DNA of 64,000 nt from Rhipicephalus microplus (Eukaryota > Arthropoda > Arachnida > Ixodida > Ixodidae). Within the stretch, counting starts at the first letter, position 1, and each line of letters begins with the position of its first letter. Both the position numbers and the translations under genes were made by a program. The notes below the pieces were generated by a model, which did not search any database, was not told where the DNA came from, and worked only from the letters and a program-made list of their open reading frames with translations. Below are positions 57,926 through 64,000 of the stretch, piece after piece. Where the stretch lies: positions 7,321,001-7,385,000 of the forward strand of contig NW_027464589.1 in assembly GCF_043290135.1 (NCBI RefSeq), written 5' to 3'.

Positions 57926-59639
57926 GTTTGGGCACGGCATCAGAGTTCTTTCTCTTGGCGTGCAATGGGCTTTCCAAAAAGGTGTTTCATTTTTTTGTTT
58001 ACATACGTCTTTTTTTGTTACGTACGTTTACATTCTCCTCGTGTGTGTCGAACCACACACTGGCCCTACCCCTGAGGTAGTACCTGACGTTTGCAAGCAT
58101 CAAAGTCGAATGCCAGCTATTGGTCTGGCTGCTGCACTCTTAGTTGGCCAGCCACTTCTCCACGTGACCGTTATCAGTACTGCAGAAGGGGCCTGGGTCA
58201 CGGATGTGGGTTACGACAACGTGACTGAGTGCATTCGGCATAGCGGGGGCTGGATCAGCAGGATTGTCTGCCGACATGATGGACTGTCCAAGAATACGCC
58301 CGCTGCGAAGTTCCGTTGTGTGCTCCTGATGTGCCCTGCACCTCCACCAAAGATGTTACGGAGAGATGACAGAAAACGAGTGTATTTACAATATTCACAG
58401 TAACAGTACTGCGGGTAAAAACAACCACGATGGCCAGGGCAGGCACCACCTAGTCTTCTCACTTCTTCGGTTTCTAGGTAAGCGGCACATAACAATACTG
58501 TCAGTGTCGTAGTTTTGGGACATTAACCCCCCCCCCCGTCCCTAAAAAACGCAATTGAAGCCCTCATAACTCCTGACGGTAAGGCGAAACAAAAGTCACT
58601 CATGGTGTAATGGCACAATGTTACTGCACAACATTGATGAGTATCTGATTGTGACTTGTAAGGGCCACACCTGGTGGATCCAAGGGACTAGTGGGATTAG
58701 TGGGCACCATTTTTTAATATCAGCTTTGACAAGGCTGTATGCATGATACTGAGGTAGTAGTGCAGAACCAAATGCATTCATATAGTGATAGTACACTGCA
58801 CATTCCGGGCTTCAAGTCCAACACCAATAATGAACTAGAAATCACTCCACGTATATCAAATCTCAAGGGTTCTGCTAGCGTGGTGCATGCACCAGAACCG
58901 ATTACAGCAGATGAAGGCGCACTGTGACCGCTAATTATCGGTCGTCATATGAGAATTTAATCATTCCTGAAGTACCCTGCAATATCGCGAAGATTCTTTT
59001 TGGCTCAAAATGACAGGCGAAATTTCCCTGATAAAGCAAAAATTTTCTGCACGGAACATCACTGAGTGGCTGCGCCTGTGAGACATACTTCACCGTGTGT
59101 AAGCGCTTTGAAAGGTGGTTTCACTGCCGCATAGGTTACTTGTGCGGTGAAACCAACCACTTTGGGAATATTCACAATGCCGTGAAGCGACCTTTCAAGA
59201 CTGAGTTAGGTTATAGTGCCTGCAACCCTGTTAATTTTAAACAGCGAAGTTCATTGGACATTTGTATTTATAGTGGGATCATATCATATCATCCATCTAC
59301 ATTAAAACACTTTTGGGCTCTTATCGCAATAAGAACAAAAATTTATTGAGAAAACTGAGTTCATGTGTGTTACAAAAAAAATCAAGCAATGCTTTATACC
59401 GCACGGCACGAGCAATGAGGTGGCACCTCGCTTCCAATTTTCTTCGTCCATTTGAATAGAACCATTATATGCATCATTTATAAATTTGTTGTACTGTTCT
59501 TCGGTCATCGCTATTCTCAAAATGTATATTCTGAATTTTCTTTGTTTTGGAAATTTTGGGTATACAGTGTTTTTATTTCGTAACTTGATAAGACAGATGC
59601 TTGGGCTAGTTGGTGATAGGGAATCAACATATTTGTACA
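57926..59639. other. No recognised gene
   Basis: Contains a 10-base C run (58528) and an imperfect palindrome at 59104-59200. The 160-codon frame at 57921-58403 has no domain I know. Confidence 0.4.
59104..59205. repeat. Imperfect palindrome (hairpin)
   Basis: GGTGGTTTCACTGCCGCA (59114) faces TGCGGTGAAACCAACC (59142) across a 10-base loop. CTTTGAAAGGT and ACCTTTCAAG form an outer pair. Confidence 0.65.
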
Positions 59640-60015
59640 GCGCAAGACTACGAGAAGTTACGACGTAACTACAGAAGAAGAGACAAGGACAGAAAGAGCG
59701 CTGACTTCAACTGAAATTTAATTAACAAAATGCTGGAAATATATACTCATGACGGAACACCACCACACAATGTATTGCATCACAGCAAGACAATCATCAT
59801 CTCATTATATGATTACAACGCCACAGCTCAGCGCAAGTTCACAATCAATTGTGTCAAAGCCAGAAACTCGCTTTCTTTTCTAGTCAGAGCAAGCGAAGGC
59901 AGGCTGATACATCGATCACCCAGCATTTGCATTTCATTGGCCTCCATAATCTCTCGTGTTAGCTGCTGACAGTGTTTGGCTACAACAGTGCACTTTACGA
60001 AGTGTTGGAGGGCCC
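59640..60015 (-). pseudogene. Penelope-like GIY-YIG endonuclease C-terminal remnant
   Basis: The minus strand reads VAKHCQQLTREIMEANEMQM, LGDRCISLPSLALTRKESEFL, the segment that closes the GIY-YIG domain (with the catalytic Glu in REIMEA). The downstream 3' UTR shares GCGCTCTTTCTGTCCTTGTC-type sequence with 15487. The N-terminal GIY-YIG strand is missing. Confidence 0.75.
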
Positions 60016-60199
60016 TATTAAGTTTAAAAGCTTGTTATATGGGCCAAGTAGGAAACCTCTAAACACAAATATTTTACTGTGTACAACTTGCAATGTAGTC
60101 ATTATTAAATAATACATTTAATAGAAACTTGCTTCCACTTTGCTTCAACCCAAGAAAGCGTAAGTCAGAAAAACTTGTGGAGCTTGCTCAGACTCGTGA

Positions 60200-60830
60200 C
60201 TCAATAAACTTTTTTAGGAGCCGTACTCACTATCACGAAAATTTGTTCAACCGGACTCGCTCGGACTCACTGTCTTTTTCGACCACAATGGCAGTGCTTT
60301 TTAACATCAAAATTCACGTAATCGATGTTCTTGGCACCATTTCATATGGTGCCTTCGAATACGAGTTACGAGTGCTCGTAAACCAGTAAGGTCATTTTTC
60401 TTGAAAGAGATGACAGCGCAATATATATTCGTCACCAACTTCCTTTAGTTGTCAACGGTAAGGGAAAGATCAAGGCCTTCCACCATGTAATTCATGCCAC
60501 TGATCAATAGATATTCAAATGGTATATAAAAGACACAGCTTTGAAATATGTGAGCACTGACGTGAGTATGAACGCTGATTTAGGTAAAGCAGATAGTAAT
60601 GCTGAAGAAGAGTAGATATGACCATAGCTTGGCAAACAAAAATCGAACTCAGATTCCCCCAGGAAATGTATCTTGCACTTTGGACTCGCTCGGACTCAGA
60701 ATCGCCAAAATTTTCTAGAGACGGACTAATTTGGACGCACACTCACAGAAATGTTAAACTGGACTCTCTCATTCTGAGACTAGCGCCTCGATCCGAGTTA
60801 GAGTGAGTAGACTCTGAAGTGAGTTCGCTG
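60200..60830. repeat. Degenerate minisatellite, second patch
   Basis: Units with CCGGACTCGCTCGGACTCAC (60251) and TTGGACTCGCTCGGACTCAG (60678) plus CGCCAAAATTTTCTAGAGAC match the 3200-3660 repeat. About 400 bases of unrelated sequence separate the two groups. Confidence 0.7.
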
Positions 60831-63800
60831 ATATCTACAAGAAACAGACATTCCTGGTATAAGAGCCGAAAAGGACACTGTTAAGAGGCGAGGAAATTAC
60901 ACAAGTGCATGTGATATTCGTACAAGCCTAGTTCTTATTCGTAAAATTCTTAAGGTTATCGGATCATAATAAAAATACTTGATTTTTAATGATTCAACTA
61001 AAATACTACTTTTTCAACCTCATATAACTATTTGCCCATCACTAAACTTTGCAGTTCTTGCTTCTTCTGGCTGTTTTGGACAGGTGCGTGGAAGAAGTTG
61101 TGGCCGAAAATCACATGCATGTTTTCTGACAGGGCGAACTGTTGGAGGCCAATATTTTTCAATCAAATGTTAAATGGTAGAACTGAAAATTACCAAGCAT
61201 ATACAAGCTGTCTTGTCAGGTTTCATGCATATTCGAAATTTGCTGTGAGGAGGGCTCGACATTTGTAATCAATTTCCAGCATTTTTAGTGCAATGAAGCT
61301 GTAATGTACTGGTACAATTTTTTAAAGGGACTGTCTACTGCAAAGAATTTTTTGCTCATTGTGGTGAAAATGAGAAGATTGTTAATCTCATCAGCACCAA
61401 TGAGCATGTTTTTGTACCATATAAAAGGAGTAATTTTGATGTTGAAAATCTACAAAGCAACTGCTGGCATCACCCAGCAGCTATGTGGTTCTATTTATTT
61501 ACACAGAAATGCTCGCAAGTAGGCTGATTTTGCTTAAAAACAAACATGTTTAACTTGAAATTGCATTTCATTCCCTTGAGGCAACTTTAGACTGCACAAG
61601 AGAGTATTTTTGCTTGTTTTATCACGCGTTCAAAGAGGCACCGTTCCACTGCCGGCGAGACGGTCGCGTGCTTGCCTACGGCGGAGAAAAGCGAGTGCTG
61701 CGTCTGGCGCCGCTCTCAACAACAACAAAAAAAATGTCTTCGGCAAGTATTGGCACAATTGACTTCAGTAAGTTTTCAAACCTTGCCCGTGGGTCCAATG
61801 TCATCTAGTAATGTTGCACGAGCCTTTGTGCTTAAAGTACACAACAGTACTTACCAAAGTTCTACATTGGAGAACATTTTGCCATCACGTTTCGCTTAAT
61901 CATGTGTCCCATACGCAACGCAGAACACCTAAACACAACTGCAAGACAGCGGAGACCTTCTGCTGTTTTGTGAAGGACATTTCATGTTTGTTTTAGTTGC
62001 ATACACACTTGGCAGGAGTAAAACCACTACAGTTCGTTTCACAATGCTGGCGTACCAGTGTTGCTGGAACAAACACTTCCCCTAAACTGTGGTGGTTTTT
62101 GAGGCTAACTAAACAAAGCTGGAGAAACTTCAATAATACATTATCTGACAATTTCCATGCTTTATACGACCAGTACGGTGTATGTAGTATTATTGGTGAA
62201 GGCCTTGAAAAAACTGCACACAGTTTCAGTTTTAGACTTTCACACCATTGTGATCACGTCCACCAGCCATCGTTCTGGGCGTTCATCACTCCGATGGAAG
62301 AAGACTGAACGCAGAATAAAAAAAATTTCTCAGAATTTCTACACACTTGCCATAGAAGCCGTTGGAATGTTGGACACTTCAGACGTATGCTTTTTATCGC
62401 GATACAAAACAGCAAAGCAGTGGAGGACTATCATAGTCACTTGAAAGAGAAAGACTTACTTGGGGTGCTGCCTTGCATTCTGGCCTTCAGAGCTTGCATT
62501 TGAATGACTGAGTTACTTATGAGCCCAGACTTGGAGAGGACGCTGCACTTGTTTGCGCTTGTTTCATCATGAACCTTTACCAACATGCCCAACTGGCAGT
62601 CATCCTACATACTTATCAGCACTAAATAAAGCTAGAATAGATTTATCGTCATTGTACCCTACCCACCAGAAGCTTCAGATGGTCTCGTCTAGCCTCTCAA
62701 TGCCCGTGGGGTGTGTGAAAAATGATGCAAACAGACAGTTTTTATTTCACTTGTGTATTTGCTTACTTGTTAATAATAAAATCACCAATGTTCATTTTAA
62801 TGAGTTTGGTACAATAAGGACATAATAGTAACACACTGTTAATACAAAATAATTGAACTCTCTCTTTTTTTCTTGCAAATGGTGCTTCCATTCCTTATTG
62901 AGCCACCTTTCCTGTTTCTCGGCGCACAAGCTCCGCCATCCATTGCCACGTACCCCACAAGGCAGTCCTACATGCCCATGAAGCATAGAAAAATGTGAGC
63001 CATGTTAACTCAATACTGTGTGCCCACAGTTGACATGCATGTCCATGTGCAGTACTCTATAGGTGTGCTGCTTGCCGAAAATATAACTGGTAAGCTTAGT
63101 GATCAAAATCTGTCATCGACAATGCACTTCTCATAGTGTTGTATGCATTATGTCTTGGGGTCCTCTTTATTGTGCTGCTAGTGTGCTTCTCTGTGTGTTC
63201 AATTTCCTGCCTTCTTTTTGACTTGTACTATAATTCCGATACATCTAGGATTGCTGACTGTTTCTATTTCCTCATATTTCCTTGCAAAGTTCTGAGAAAC
63301 TAGAATAAAAATTGACTTGAAAGCAGGTCGCAGAACTCGGTACTTAAAAAGACTTTGGTATCTTTCCTACTTGCAGGCTGGCCACCAAAAACAATGTGAA
63401 CCCCGGTGCTAAGGGCTTGAATGCCACTGGGTTCTAGTGCCACCAACAGTGAGGGGATTCCGTCGTGATGGAAGAAGAGCATGCGCGTGATCACGTGCAA
63501 TGCAGCCGCAATACTGGCACAAGGGGGACAGAAAATAAAGAAAACATTGGTTGTGTGAAAACCTGCCGAGTCTTTTTCTCACATGTGCTACACAAGGTAT
63601 ACTATCGTTCTCCTCATTGTGGACATGTACTGTGATAGGGACAGCAGCTGCCTTTGTGTAGTATTTCTGAATGCTTTGTTGTTGTTACTAACACAAAGCT
63701 GTCACATAATATAACCTTTTACTTCACTAAAATTATAAATGAACTGTAACAATTACAAGAGCAAGCCTGAAAATGTTGATACTTCATGTTACTTTGCCTG

Positions 63801-64000
63801 AAAAATGTTAGTTTTTGAAGCATGAAGTTGGTTTTGTTTAATCCCAAACAAGCGAACTCCACTTCTTACAGGAGTGCCAACCCCTGAAATCTGACTAAGT
63901 TGGCATAAAAAAGACTAAAGCATCGGCTTTCAGTGCTTGCAAGGAATTCTGGGTGAATGTCAACCGTTTGACACGCTATGTACGCAATTGTGTACACCAC
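60831..64000. other. No recognised gene
   Basis: A/T-rich, with many short frames. TTTTTAAAGGGACTGTCTAC (61320) and GTTGTTACTAACACAAAGC look repeat-like. One minus frame (63300-63500) is listed separately. Confidence 0.4.
63300..63500 (-). other. Unidentified 66-codon open frame
   Basis: Encodes RMLFFHHDGIPSLLVALEPS and HIVFGGQPASRKDTKVF with balanced composition and no low complexity. That is more protein-like than its neighbours, but I do not recognise it and no splice context is clear. It could be an exon or a repeat. Confidence 0.25.

Overview
This window is a repeat-dominated stretch of eukaryotic nuclear DNA, most likely from an ixodid (hard) tick. That assignment is an inference from memory: two tRNA-derived SINE families, the RTE and CR1-like LINEs, Penelope elements with GIY-YIG ends and Ty3/Gypsy elements look like tick families. 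There are no operons, no bacterial ribosome-binding sites and no intact, clearly host housekeeping gene. Almost every recognisable reading frame belongs to a transposable element (TE), and nearly all are broken. Only one long TE frame is open throughout: a Gypsy integrase at 21212-22636.

Layout. 0-2.3 kb: Gypsy gag remnant (minus) with a probable LTR. 2.7-5.1 kb: SINE, degenerate minisatellite, and a 929-bp TIR element with a 9-bp target duplication. 5.9-9.8 kb: decayed Gypsy fragment, SINE, microsatellite, RTE LINE 3' end, 201-bp tandem duplication. 11.1-16.8 kb: 5'-truncated LINE (minus), Penelope-like element interrupted by a CR1-like LINE, RTE fragment, Gypsy integrase tail. 16.8-20.7 kb: no recognised gene.

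20.7-34.8 kb is a Russian-doll insertion. A Gypsy element on the minus strand (LTRs at 20711-20964 and 34515-34770, target duplication GTATC) was invaded between gag and pol by a Mutator-like DNA transposon (MULE, 24884-33547, 9-bp target duplication CCCCGCGAC, long inverted ends). The right end of the MULE was in turn invaded by a LINE. About 8.06 kb of this composite (20718-28780: LTR, pol and half of the MULE) is present again in inverted orientation at 38885-46951. The result is a giant inverted repeat with a 10.1-kb spacer, and the spacer-side edge of the right arm carries a snap-back palindrome. The spacer also holds (TA)n/(CA)n arrays, a SINE tail and a Penelope-derived segment with a well-formed hammerhead ribozyme (36129-36175).

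47-56.3 kb: a THAP-domain gene (47466 onward) that has lost one zinc ligand. It is split by a roughly 1-kb LTR-like insertion flanked by TTGTAAC. That insertion is itself split by a structurally complete Gypsy element (49105-55579) with near-identical 407-bp LTRs, which carries its own small nested insertion. The THAP 3' end is cut by a SINE. 56.9-57.9 kb: an old Gypsy gag/protease remnant. 59.6-60.8 kb: a Penelope fragment and a second patch of the 3.2-kb minisatellite. The last 3 kb holds nothing I can name.

The genes do not form a pathway; the window is a record of successive insertions. The order can be read from target duplications: Gypsy, then MULE, then LINE, then inverted duplication; and THAP gene, then LTR-like insertion, then Gypsy, then small element. 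The most interesting objects are the inverted duplication with its snap-back edge, the long-TIR MULE with an intron-containing transposase, a 25-bp stem hairpin inside the MULE, and the hammerhead ribozyme.
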